Shown: positions 27,040 to 35,083 of the stretch, one piece after another | Numbering within the stretch: position 1 is the stretch's first letter | Layout of the letters: each line of letters begins with the position of its first letter | Assembly: GCF_037892425.1 (NCBI RefSeq) | Contig: NZ_JBBKTT010000001.1 | Location: 4,588,001-4,652,000 of the forward strand | Direction: 5' to 3' | Source of the DNA: Lacibacter sp. H375 | GTDB taxonomy: Bacteria; Bacteroidota; Bacteroidia; Chitinophagales; Chitinophagaceae | DNA: 64,000 nt | Translations under genes and position numbers: made by a program | The notes under the pieces: generated by a model | What the model saw: the letters and a program-made list of their open reading frames with translations, nothing else | The model's database searches: none | Told to the model about the DNA's origin: nothing

Positions 27040-27069
27040 AAAGGCACTCTGCATGTGCAGAATGCCTTT
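27040..27069 (-). terminator. Terminator after M57 copy 3
   Basis: AAAGGCA/TGCCTTT and TCTGCA/TGCAGA pair with one mismatch between the two helices, 21 bp past the stop of copy 3. The T-run is weak. Confidence 0.75.
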
Positions 27070-27089
27070 ACCTATTTAATAGAACTCAA

Positions 27090-27899
27090 TTAATAAACGT
27101 AATTCAATGCTGTTTGATCAGCACTTGTAAACGGACGGTTGAATGAAGAAGATGTACTTCCGCAAGCGAGCATCCATGAACCGGCACTAGGACCGGTTGG
27201 AGTACCCGGAATATGAATGGCGCCAACGCCTGCAGACCCTTCATTAACTGCAGAACCGCCACAACTGTAAGAGCGGTTCATATAATCTGTATGGCGAAAC
27301 CCGATGCAATGCCCCATTTCATGTGCAATGGTAGTTGCCAATGCATTCACTGCAATACTTGGTGTGTACCAATATGTATTCATTTGGATCTGACTGTATG
27401 GATTACCCGAACTTGTTGGAAAACCGGCCGAACCTAATGTATTACTTACCTGGTAATAGGTAACGATATTAATGTTTGCTGAAGTTGATCCCGTTACCCG
27501 TTGAAAACGCACACGCAGGTTCAATGCATTGTAACGACGGATGGCCTCATCTGTAGCCGATACAAAATTTGCCTGTGTTGTATTCAGCTTTACTGTTAGC
27601 GTTCTTGGCAAACCAGTTACGAGATTCGTAGTGCGATAATGTTCTTCATTAGCATAGATGAGTTCGTTTGAAGTTGGCGTATGCCGGAGGTTTTCGTTGG
27701 TAAGAAGAATATCTCCTTCAACAAGGTAGCCACCATTCGTTTGTACAACGCCTTCCGTTGAAAAACCCTGGGCAGCAATTTGATTTAAAACATCCTGTGA
27801 CACTTCAGTATCAGAAGTTTCTTTGGCAGCTTTCTTACAGGCTACGATAAACAACGCTGAAAATGCAACAGCGGTGAATACAAAAACAATTTTTCTCAT
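27090..27899 (-). CDS. M57-family (HEIGH) metalloprotease lipoprotein, copy 3
   Basis: The 269-residue product has a lipoprotein signal (MRKIVFVFTAVAFSALFIVAC, Cys 21) and the same conserved blocks as its two neighbours: VSQDVLNQIAAQGFSTEGV, VEGDILLT, EEHYRTTNLVTGLPRTLTV, HEMGHCIGFRHTDYM, YSCGG and GSWMLAC. It is the first of the tandem set on the minus strand. The copies differ clearly outside the blocks, so the duplication is not very recent. The next gene, a subtilase-like T9SS substrate, is divergent. Confidence 0.86.
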   Translation of the reverse strand: MRKIVFVFTAVAFSALFIVACKKAAKETSDTEVSQDVLNQIAAQGFSTEGVVQTNGGYLVEGDILLTNENLRHTPTSNELIYANEEHYRTTNLVTGLPRTLTVKLNTTQANFVSATDEAIRRYNALNLRVRFQRVTGSTSANINIVTYYQVSNTLGSAGFPTSSGNPYSQIQMNTYWYTPSIAVNALATTIAHEMGHCIGFRHTDYMNRSYSCGGSAVNEGSAGVGAIHIPGTPTGPSAGSWMLACGSTSSSFNRPFTSADQTALNYVY

Positions 27900-27908
27900 G
27901 TTAACTTG

Positions 27909-27918
27909 TGTTTAGGTT
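27909..27918 (-). promoter_or_regulatory. Shared leader motif AACCTAAACA, M57 copy 3
   Basis: Identical 10-mer on the minus strand, ending 9 bp before the ATG at 27899. Confidence 0.6.
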
Positions 27919-28091
27919 GAAAAATGATTGACGCTTTAAATTATTTATTTTTATCAAGTATTAATCATCCATCATTGCAGCAATGTTGCAAACCAAAATC
28001 ATGTTTTATAAAAAAGTAAAAACACTAAGAAAGATTACACAGAAAAATAAATGAATGCTGATTTGATTTTTTTTAATGAGATTTATAACTG

Positions 28092-30752
28092 ATGAGAATA
28101 TATTCAAACTATTTATTTCTTTTCCGAACAGGTCTGCAAACAATCAGAGTTTGTGCTATATTTTTTTTATTGTTCAACAACGTTTTTGCCCAGGTCGGCG
28201 ATAAAAAAAATGTGGATAAATTATTACCATCACTTCGTCTTCAATTAGCCAAATCGCATACTGATGCAGTGAATTTGTACACTGTTTCAGTAGATGATCT
28301 TAAACAATTCGAAACTGTTCTTGTAAAAAACAAATCCATCAAACTCATTTCTGTTTATCAACCTGCAAATATTGCTGTGGTCGAATGCAAATGGAGTGAA
28401 CTTGAAAAAATCATCAGCGATCCATCGATCCGTTCTGCAGATGTTCGCAAACAACCTAAAGAAGAATTGCTGTTTGGTTTTGTTGATTATGCGGTGAACC
28501 GCATTTCCACTATTCAACATCGTTACCCATTATTCAATGCTAACGGCATCCATCTCTCCGTAAAAGAACAAAAGTTTGATACAACCGATATTGATCTGAA
28601 AGGACGTATCCTTCCTTCTTCCTTTGCTTCAACTACCGGAAGCAATCATGCAAGCATTATGGCCACCATGATGGCGGGCGGAAGTAATACCTGGTATAAC
28701 ACAAAAGGGGCATCATGGGGAGCGAATCTCAGCTCAGCAAATTTTCAAAACCTGTTACCTGAACCAGATAGTTATTATAATGGTTCATCAGTGTTGTTAC
28801 AAAATCATTCTTACGGAACTGTTGTTGAAAGTTATTATGGCGCAGAAGCTGCAGGTTATGATGCATCAGTGATAAACAATCCTTCTTTGCTGCATATTTT
28901 TTCAGCAGGTAATTCAGGTTCGCAAGCTGCGCCAACAGGCACGTACATAAATTTATCCGGCTATTCGAATCTCACCGGAAATTTCAAACATGCAAAAAAC
29001 ATCATCACCGTTGGACATATTGATTCATTTGGCACTGTGTTGATACCAAGTTCAAAAGGTCCTGCATTTGATGGCAGAGTAAAACCTGAACTGGTTGCGT
29101 TTGGAGAAGATGGAAGTTCTGGTGCGGCAGCATTGGTGTCAGGCATTAGTGGAGTATTACACCATATTTATAAACAACAGCATAACAATTCATCCGCACC
29201 TGCATCGTTGATCAAAGCTGTATTATTAAACAGTGCAGATGATATAGAAACAAAAGGTATTGATTTTAAATCGGGGTATGGAAGTGTAAATGGATTACAT
29301 TCTGTTGAAACAATTTCTAATGGTCAATTCTTTGTTGGTTCAGTTACTGCAAATACACAACAACAGTTTACAATTGCAATTCCTGCTAATATCAAACAAC
29401 TGAAATTGACCTTGGTATGGACCGATCCGCAAGCTGCACCAAACACCTCAAAAGCATTGATCAATGATCTCGATCTTGAATTAACACATTCAGCAAGCAA
29501 TACCAGTTGGTTGCCCTGGGTACTCAATAGTTCACCAAGTATTGTGGCACTACAACAATTGCCAACACGAAAGCGTGACAGTTTAAATGTGGTTGAGCAA
29601 ATTACGGTTGATAATCCTGCAAGTGGTGACTACACAGTAACAGTTAGAGGGTATTCTATTTCTGCTGGGTCGCAAAGTTATTCTCTCGCCTACCAGATGG
29701 ACACGGTTGATACTTTCAGCTGGCACTTCCCTACTTCATCTGATCATTTATTTCCTAACCAGGCAAACGTGTTGCGTTTTCAATCAAACTTTTCAAACAC
29801 AACAGGTTATCTTGAATTGAGTACTGACAATGGAACGAGTTGGCAACCCATCTCCTCTTCTGTTGATCTCACGAAAGGATATTATAAACTAATAACGCCA
29901 AATAGCATTACAAAAGCATTGCTTAGGTTATCAGTTGCCAGTAAAACATTTACATCTGATACGTTTACCATTTCGCAGCGTTTAGCAACCTCTGTTGGCT
30001 TTAACTGTCCTGATTCTTTTCTGATAGCATGGCCACCTGTAACAGGAGCAACTGGCTACCGCATTTCTAAACTTGGAGAAAAGTACATGGAGCCGTTATT
30101 GGTAACTGCTGATACATTTGTTGTGCTTTCAAAGCAATTAAATCCTTCGTTGCATTATTCAGTTACGCCTTTGTTATCAGGAAAGGCAGCGGTAAGAAGT
30201 TATACATTCAACTATGAGCAGCAGGGATCTGCTTGTTATACGAGGAGTTTTATTGCAGATCTTACACAAGATAATAAAGGAGCGTTATCACTTTTGTTAA
30301 GTACGACCTACAATGTAAGATCGATCAGTTTTGAAAAATACTTAGCAACCGGTTTTTCGTTACTGGCAACTCAACCCTCAACAAATACAACTCAATACCA
30401 GTTCACTGATCAAAAACTGATTGCAGGTACTAATTTATACCGTGCAGTAATTGAGTTGAGCGATGGACGAAAGATTGTTTCTGATACAGCAAGTCTTTTC
30501 TTTACAGCAAACAAAGCCGCTATTATTTATCCCAACCCTGCATTAGTAAATGGTTCTTTGACGATACTTACAGAACAGGACGATGATGTGATCTTTCAGA
30601 TTATTGATAATTACGGTCGTATTGTATTGCAAAAACAGATCACAGATTATCCTGAACAGGTATCACTCCCAGGATTACAAAAAGGAATACATTATTACCG
30701 TCTGTTGAAGAAAAACAAGAAGGTACAAACAGGAATTTTAATCATTCAATAA
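28092..30752 (+). CDS. Subtilase-family (S8) T9SS substrate with an altered active site
   Basis: The 886-residue protein has an N-terminal membrane/signal segment (FFLLFNNVFAQ, ending near residue 34), a propeptide-like region, and an S8 fold at about 150-400. The catalytic His (GSNHASIMA, His 186), oxyanion Asn (FSAGNSG, Asn 274) and Ser (EDGSSGAAALVSG, Ser 343) are visible. At the catalytic Asp position the sequence reads SVKEQKFDTTDIDLKGR, so Glu 159 seems to replace the Asp of V-x-D. The usual Pro after the Ser motif is Leu. A P-domain-like jelly roll follows (LTLVWTDPQAAP, LINDLDLEL), then Ig-like parts and a C-terminal type A T9SS sorting domain (IIYPNPALVNG to ILIIQ). It may be a weak or inactive peptidase. 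Confidence 0.85.
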   Translation: MRIYSNYLFLFRTGLQTIRVCAIFFLLFNNVFAQVGDKKNVDKLLPSLRLQLAKSHTDAVNLYTVSVDDLKQFETVLVKNKSIKLISVYQPANIAVVECKWSELEKIISDPSIRSADVRKQPKEELLFGFVDYAVNRISTIQHRYPLFNANGIHLSVKEQKFDTTDIDLKGRILPSSFASTTGSNHASIMATMMAGGSNTWYNTKGASWGANLSSANFQNLLPEPDSYYNGSSVLLQNHSYGTVVESYYGAEAAGYDASVINNPSLLHIFSAGNSGSQAAPTGTYINLSGYSNLTGNFKHAKNIITVGHIDSFGTVLIPSSKGPAFDGRVKPELVAFGEDGSSGAAALVSGISGVLHHIYKQQHNNSSAPASLIKAVLLNSADDIETKGIDFKSGYGSVNGLHSVETISNGQFFVGSVTANTQQQFTIAIPANIKQLKLTLVWTDPQAAPNTSKALINDLDLELTHSASNTSWLPWVLNSSPSIVALQQLPTRKRDSLNVVEQITVDNPASGDYTVTVRGYSISAGSQSYSLAYQMDTVDTFSWHFPTSSDHLFPNQANVLRFQSNFSNTTGYLELSTDNGTSWQPISSSVDLTKGYYKLITPNSITKALLRLSVASKTFTSDTFTISQRLATSVGFNCPDSFLIAWPPVTGATGYRISKLGEKYMEPLLVTADTFVVLSKQLNPSLHYSVTPLLSGKAAVRSYTFNYEQQGSACYTRSFIADLTQDNKGALSLLLSTTYNVRSISFEKYLATGFSLLATQPSTNTTQYQFTDQKLIAGTNLYRAVIELSDGRKIVSDTASLFFTANKAAIIYPNPALVNGSLTILTEQDDDVIFQIIDNYGRIVLQKQITDYPEQVSLPGLQKGIHYYRLLKKNKKVQTGILIIQ

Positions 30753-30755
30753 AAA

Positions 30756-30786
30756 AGCTGCCCCGCTTTACAACAGCAGGGCAGCT
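30756..30786. terminator. Hairpin between the subtilase and nucleotidyltransferase genes
   Basis: AGCTGCCC pairs with GGGCAGCT. The T-run is on the minus-strand side, so it best serves the minus-strand nucleotidyltransferase, whose stop is 26 bp away; it could also act on the convergent subtilase gene. Confidence 0.8.
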
Positions 30787-30811
30787 CATCTATTATTAAT
30801 TTACTTTTCAC

Positions 30812-31711
30812 TTAACTCCACAACGAAGAAGGATATTCACCGGCAGCAACAAGATCATCCACACTTTTCTGCACTCCCGGCGCATCTTCTTTATATGTAA
30901 CGCCAAACCATTGTGATGATGTTGGAATTACTTTCACAACACCAAGACCTTGTTTTATATACGTGTCAGCAACAATCGGAATAAAGAATTCTGATTTTTC
31001 TTCCTGGCCATGTTCTTTCAGAAAAATTGCGAACAGTTCTTCCGTTAATTTAAAAATGGATGCATCAAAACACCAGAAGTTCATACTTACACTGGAGCTA
31101 TAAGGTACTTCATGTTTTCCCGCAGCATCTTCGTAAACGATCTTTTCGCCCTCCGCATAGATCTTGGTGCGTTCCGAAATACTTACAAGATTATTTTCCA
31201 CATCCACATCGCACACACCTCTGCTTACAGTTCCGTTTGCACTTAATGTTTTTGCCAATTCATAACCAATGATCGACTGTTGTTTGGGACTACATGCAGT
31301 GGTTAAAAACGTATATGCTTTTTCAAATGCATCACGACCATAAAAATCATCTGCATTAATCACCGCAAAAGGCTCGTTAATAACATCCTTTGCACAAAGA
31401 ATGGCATGAGCTGTTCCCCAGGGTTTTGTTCTTGATGCAGGAACAGGATATCCGTCTGTTAATGAATCGAGTTGTTGATATACATAATCAATTTCAATTC
31501 GGCCTTTCAGCTTTGGTTCAAACACTGCTTTGAAATTATCAGCAAAATCTTTGCGAATGATAAACACTACTTTTCCAAAACCAGCACGAATAGCATCATA
31601 AATGGAATAATCCATAATCGTTTCACCAGCCGGGCCAAAGCCCTCCATCTGTTTCATACTGCCATAGCGGCTGGCCATACCTGCCGCAAGAATCAATAAT
31701 GTAGGTTGCAT
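30812..31711 (-). CDS. Sugar-phosphate nucleotidyltransferase family protein
   Basis: The N-terminus TLLILAAGMASRYGSMKQMEGFGPAGETIMDY is the nucleotide-binding signature of NTP-transferases (AAGxxxRxxxxxKQ), and AVINADDFYGRDAFEK supplies the metal-binding Asp. The family joins a sugar-1-phosphate to UTP, dTTP, CTP or GTP to make nucleotide sugars. The 299-residue size fits a single-domain enzyme without the C-terminal beta-helix. The donor sugar is not clear. A near-consensus TATCTTCG lies on the minus strand at 31734-31741. It is divergent from the PLP enzyme gene. Confidence 0.8.
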   Translation of the reverse strand: MQPTLLILAAGMASRYGSMKQMEGFGPAGETIMDYSIYDAIRAGFGKVVFIIRKDFADNFKAVFEPKLKGRIEIDYVYQQLDSLTDGYPVPASRTKPWGTAHAILCAKDVINEPFAVINADDFYGRDAFEKAYTFLTTACSPKQQSIIGYELAKTLSANGTVSRGVCDVDVENNLVSISERTKIYAEGEKIVYEDAAGKHEVPYSSSVSMNFWCFDASIFKLTEELFAIFLKEHGQEEKSEFFIPIVADTYIKQGLGVVKVIPTSSQWFGVTYKEDAPGVQKSVDDLVAAGEYPSSLWS

Positions 31712-31766
31712 TTATTCATTTATTTTTGAGCGGTGCGAAGATAGGAAACAATTGTTGCGCTCCATC

Positions 31767-32672
31767 ATGCAAACGATACCACGAATAATTTCATACAATA
31801 CAGTAGAATGGCAACTTAAAAATGGTAAACCTTTTTGTTTTACTGTTGCAAGGCTTGATCTTTTGCACCCGTTTATTTCCGGTAACAAATATTTCAAACT
31901 GAAGTATAACCTTTTAGAGACCATCCGACAGCAAAAAAAGGGCATCATTACCATGGGCGGTGCTTACTCCAATCATCTTGCGGCAACTGCTTTTGCATGT
32001 GCCGAACAAGGACTTTCTTCTGTTGCCATTATACGTGGCGAAGTAATAGAACCATTGAATCCTACCCTTTCGTTTTGCAGAAAACAAAACATGACATTAA
32101 TTCCTGTAAGCCGTGAAGATTATGCATCAGCCAGTGAAGTAGTTCAGCAAACCATTCTGCAGCATCCGCATTTATTCTTTGTTCCAGAAGGTGGCAATAA
32201 TGAAATGGGTTTGAAAGGCTGCAGTGAAATTCTGAATCATATAACGGGAGCAGACGACTTCACACATATTATTTGCTCCATGGGAACCGGCACTACATTT
32301 AAAGGAATTGCATCAGCCACAAACTCATCACAAACGGTGATTGGTTTACCCGCACTCAAAATAAGAGATGATGAAAAGGAACAATTCATTTCACAACATG
32401 CTGCTGTTTCATCTCCCGCAAAACAAACTGTTCTTTTTGATTTTGCAGGGAAAGGCTATGCCCGAACCAATGAACAATTATTCAACTTTATGAATTCATT
32501 TTATACTAAAACATCTATTCCCACCGATATTGTGTATACCGGCAAGTTGATGCAGGCTGTTATTTCCTTAGCAGAAGACAACTATTTTTCAGCAGACGGA
32601 AAACTATTGGTTATTCATTCTGGCGGTTTGCAAGGGAACAACAGTTTGCCATACGGAACGTTATTATTCTGA
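31767..32672 (+). CDS. PLP enzyme, ACC deaminase / D-cysteine desulfhydrase family
   Basis: The protein (301 residues from ATG 31767) shows the tryptophan-synthase-beta-type PLP fold: ISGNKYFKLKYNL with the PLP-binding Lys, ITMGGAYSNHLAATAFAC (the conserved G-G-x-x-S-N-H), FVPEGGNNEMGLKGC and the phosphate loop SMGTGTTFKGIA. Enzymes of this group cleave D-cysteine to pyruvate, sulfide and ammonia, or 1-aminocyclopropane-1-carboxylate; D-cysteine is the more usual substrate in bacteria outside the rhizosphere. A TTG at 31752 adds five unconserved residues and was not used. It is probably followed by a separate transcript. Confidence 0.82.
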   Translation: MQTIPRIISYNTVEWQLKNGKPFCFTVARLDLLHPFISGNKYFKLKYNLLETIRQQKKGIITMGGAYSNHLAATAFACAEQGLSSVAIIRGEVIEPLNPTLSFCRKQNMTLIPVSREDYASASEVVQQTILQHPHLFFVPEGGNNEMGLKGCSEILNHITGADDFTHIICSMGTGTTFKGIASATNSSQTVIGLPALKIRDDEKEQFISQHAAVSSPAKQTVLFDFAGKGYARTNEQLFNFMNSFYTKTSIPTDIVYTGKLMQAVISLAEDNYFSADGKLLVIHSGGLQGNNSLPYGTLLF

Positions 32673-32679
32673 ACGGCAC

Positions 32680-32687
32680 TATATTTG
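32680..32687 (+). promoter_or_regulatory. TAnnTTTG promoter element for 32727-33428
   Basis: TATATTTG is an exact -7 match, 39 bp before the ATG at 32727. Confidence 0.65.
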
Positions 32688-32726
32688 TGCAATCAGAGAA
32701 CAATCAACAGAACGCACGTCAATTCC

Positions 32727-33428
32727 ATGAATAAACTGATCTTACCCATTCTATTCCTCTTTATTGCTTTATCTGCTACGGCACAACAGGACACGCTTCC
32801 AAAATTTAATGCAGTAAAAAAACTGAACGGTGAAATAGTACTCAGCTGGATCAGCACTTTTAAAAATGTATCGCAGATCAATATTCAACGTTCAAAAGAC
32901 AGTTTACGGAATTTCAGTACCATTCATTCAGTACCCAACACTAACAGCAAATCGTATAGCTATGTTGATAAAACAGCAAAAAACGATAGTGGGTATTACC
33001 GCATCTTCATTTTATTTGAAGGTTCAAACTATGTATTCACTCCTTCAAGAAGATTAACGATCGATACTTCTTCCACAACAGCAGTTGTAAAGGAACAAAC
33101 AAACAAACCTGGTCAACCACAAAAAGAAGTTGAAAAAGAAGACCGGCCAACAGTTGCACCTAAGCCGGTTTGGGTTCCCTCAGTATATATTTTCACCGGA
33201 GATGACGGGAATCCTGTCATTCGCTTACCCGACGCACTATCAAAAAAATACAGCGTCAGATTTTTAAAAGAAAACGGCGCACAGTTGTTTGTTATTCCGA
33301 AAATAACCAATACTTATCTTACCCTCGACAAGGTCAACTTTATGAAATCGGGTTGGTATCATTTCGAATTATTGGAAGATGGCAAGTTGAAAGAGAAGAA
33401 TAAGTTCCTGATTACAAGGGATTATTAA
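32727..33428 (+). CDS. Secreted protein with a fibronectin-III-like domain
   Basis: The ATG at 32727 gives a signal peptide (MNKLILPILFLFIALSATAQ). Residues about 25-110 resemble a fibronectin type III domain (LSWISTFKNVSQINIQRSKD, then SYSYVDKTAKNDSGYYRIFI). A Pro/Lys/Glu-rich linker (KPGQPQKEVEKEDRP) leads to a second beta-rich domain (SVYIFTGDDGNPVIRLPD to KFLITRDY). No T9SS sorting domain is present, so a periplasmic location is likely. I do not recognise a function. The next gene starts 83 bp downstream. Confidence 0.7.
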   Translation: MNKLILPILFLFIALSATAQQDTLPKFNAVKKLNGEIVLSWISTFKNVSQINIQRSKDSLRNFSTIHSVPNTNSKSYSYVDKTAKNDSGYYRIFILFEGSNYVFTPSRRLTIDTSSTTAVVKEQTNKPGQPQKEVEKEDRPTVAPKPVWVPSVYIFTGDDGNPVIRLPDALSKKYSVRFLKENGAQLFVIPKITNTYLTLDKVNFMKSGWYHFELLEDGKLKEKNKFLITRDY

Positions 33429-33511
33429 AATCTTTAATGGGTTATTTGAAGAATGGCCTTGTTTTTGTATTTTGCTTTGTCATGCAGATTGCTTCCCCTG
33501 CATACCCACTC

Positions 33512-34318
33512 ATGAAACAATTCTACTACCCCTTTCTCCTGGCTATATTGCTACTGGCTCCTGAATTTTTATTGGCTCAACGTGTTGGCAGAAGGGGCGT
33601 TAACCCGGTAAATACAACAGCATCAAAAAAAGGTCCGGTATACAACTTTACATTAGCACAATTACAAGGCAGATGGCAGGAAATAAAGCGCACGAGTGCT
33701 GATAAAGCTGCACTTCCTATTGGTGATACTATTTATTTACATTTTACCGAAGCTGATAAAGTAGAAACAAGAGATGGCACAAAAACCATCATGCGTGGTG
33801 TTGCATTTATTGATGATCCGGGAAATATATTAGTTGCTGCTGCAGATGTGTACACAATTGGTGCAATTTCAGAAACCGAGTTATTGTTACTGGATGATGA
33901 TGGCACTGTGCACACATTAGCTAAGAAAGAGATCTTCTGGCGTGAAACACTTGGCAAAAACCCCGTAACCGATCCCGTGCTCGATACTCCTCTGGATCCT
34001 AATCTTGCAGATCTTGCTGGTATTAACTGGACGGTGTATCGTCGCAGAGCAAAGCCCGGAGCAGTGAGTAATGAATCAGTATTGATACGTTATGTCAAAT
34101 CAATAAAAGATAATGGGGATAAAACGGCAACAGCTGAACTTACGTTTTATTCAAAAGATAAAACAGAAGTATTGCCGTGTACCATTACCGTGGTGAACAA
34201 CCAGATCGAAATAAAATCGGGTGGTCATTCATGGCTTATGTATGTTTATAAAGTAGAGAAAGACGAATGGATATTTGGGGATCATAAAACATTGCTTTAC
34301 TTCGCCAAGCCATTATAA
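33512..34318 (+). CDS. Secreted protein of unknown function (two lipocalin-like halves)
   Basis: The ATG at 33512 gives a signal peptide (MKQFYYPFLLAILLLAPEFLLAQ). An ATG at 33437 is possible, but a promoter-like pair (TTTG near 33444, TATTTTG near 33467) lies between the two. The 268-residue product has two beta-rich halves that begin with similar phrases (LAQLQGRWQEIKRT and LAGINWTVYRRRA), each ending in a strand-rich part, as in small lipocalin-like domains. No catalytic motif is seen. The stop overlaps the convergent lipB by 6 bp. Confidence 0.65.
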   Translation: MKQFYYPFLLAILLLAPEFLLAQRVGRRGVNPVNTTASKKGPVYNFTLAQLQGRWQEIKRTSADKAALPIGDTIYLHFTEADKVETRDGTKTIMRGVAFIDDPGNILVAAADVYTIGAISETELLLLDDDGTVHTLAKKEIFWRETLGKNPVTDPVLDTPLDPNLADLAGINWTVYRRRAKPGAVSNESVLIRYVKSIKDNGDKTATAELTFYSKDKTEVLPCTITVVNNQIEIKSGGHSWLMYVYKVEKDEWIFGDHKTLLYFAKPL

Positions 34319-35059
34319 TTTCACGTCAAATACTTTTTCAAAATTTCGTTTCACACTTTCTTTCGCTTCTTCAAAATCAACTTTCTGTCCTAACTCTTTT
34401 TCCAGAGAAGTTACCTGCTTATTTTCAATACCGCAGGGTATGATGTAGTTGAAATAATTGAGATCAGTATTTACATTAAACGCAAAGCCATGCATGGTGA
34501 TCCATCGGCTGCACCGTACTCCCATTGCGCAGATCTTCCGCTCTTTTCCTTTTACATCAGGATCAAGCCACACACCTGTTTCGCCTTTGCTACGTTCGCC
34601 TTTCAAACCATAATCAGCCATTGTCAGAATAATTACCTCTTCAAGTTTGCGTAAGTATTTACCAATATCGGTCTCAAATTTTTCCAGGTCAAGAATTGGA
34701 TATCCAACGATCTGTTGCGGACCATGAAATGTAATATCGCCGCCACGATTGGTAGGATAATATTCAATTCCCTTTGCTGCACGTTCTTCTTCACTGATCA
34801 GGATATTTTCGATGTGGCCACTTTTGCCTAAGGTGTAAACTGGAGGATGTTCTACAAAGAGGAGATGATGACTGGTGTCTGGAATTTGAAATTTGGAATT
34901 TGGAATTTCCTCACTACCTGCTATCTCCCCAAGACTAATGGCTACAGTACGTAAAGCGGCTTTCACATCAAGATTCTTCTTTAACAAACTCTCCTGGTAA
35001 TCCCAGGCTTGTTTGTAGGGCATGTTGCCCAAATCTTCAAACTGCACCAATTGTGTCAT
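34313..35059 (-). CDS. lipB: Lipoyl(octanoyl) transferase LipB
   Basis: LipB moves octanoate from acyl carrier protein to lipoyl domains of enzymes such as pyruvate dehydrogenase. Signatures are FVEHPPVYTLGKSGH, NRGGDITFHGPQQIVGYPILDL, KICAMGVRCSRWITMHGFAFNV and the catalytic Cys in YIIPCGIENKQVTSL, with the Lys in KICAMG. The usual H-G-P-G-Q reads H-G-P-Q-Q here. A ten-residue insert derived from a TTTGGAA-type repeat precedes the first conserved block. ATG 35059 was chosen; the product is 248 residues. It is divergent from the pseudouridine synthase with 24 bp between them. Confidence 0.93.
   Translation of the reverse strand: MTQLVQFEDLGNMPYKQAWDYQESLLKKNLDVKAALRTVAISLGEIAGSEEIPNSKFQIPDTSHHLLFVEHPPVYTLGKSGHIENILISEEERAAKGIEYYPTNRGGDITFHGPQQIVGYPILDLEKFETDIGKYLRKLEEVIILTMADYGLKGERSKGETGVWLDPDVKGKERKICAMGVRCSRWITMHGFAFNVNTDLNYFNYIIPCGIENKQVTSLEKELGQKVDFEEAKESVKRNFEKVFDVKL
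34883..34912 (-). repeat. TTTGGAA-type repeat inserted in frame in lipB
   Basis: About four overlapping copies of the word GGAATTT(G) occur in 30 bp. On the coding strand they encode E-I-P-N-S-K-F-Q-I-P-D, between two parts of LipB that are normally closer together. Confidence 0.75.
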
Positions 35060-35065
35060 AGCCTG

Positions 35066-35073
35066 CAAATTTA
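35066..35073 (-). promoter_or_regulatory. TAnnTTTG promoter element for lipB
   Basis: The minus strand reads TAAATTTGC, an exact consensus, 6 bp before the lipB ATG; the transcript would begin at or near the start codon. Confidence 0.6.
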
Positions 35074-35083
35074 CTTGATTTGA

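Noticed and set aside
28566-28583. Sequencing error as the reason for the missing Asp in the subtilase
   Set aside because: A GAC/GAT to GAA error cannot be excluded from one sequence, but the surrounding motif also differs (K-E-Q-K-F), so a simple base error is less likely than real divergence.
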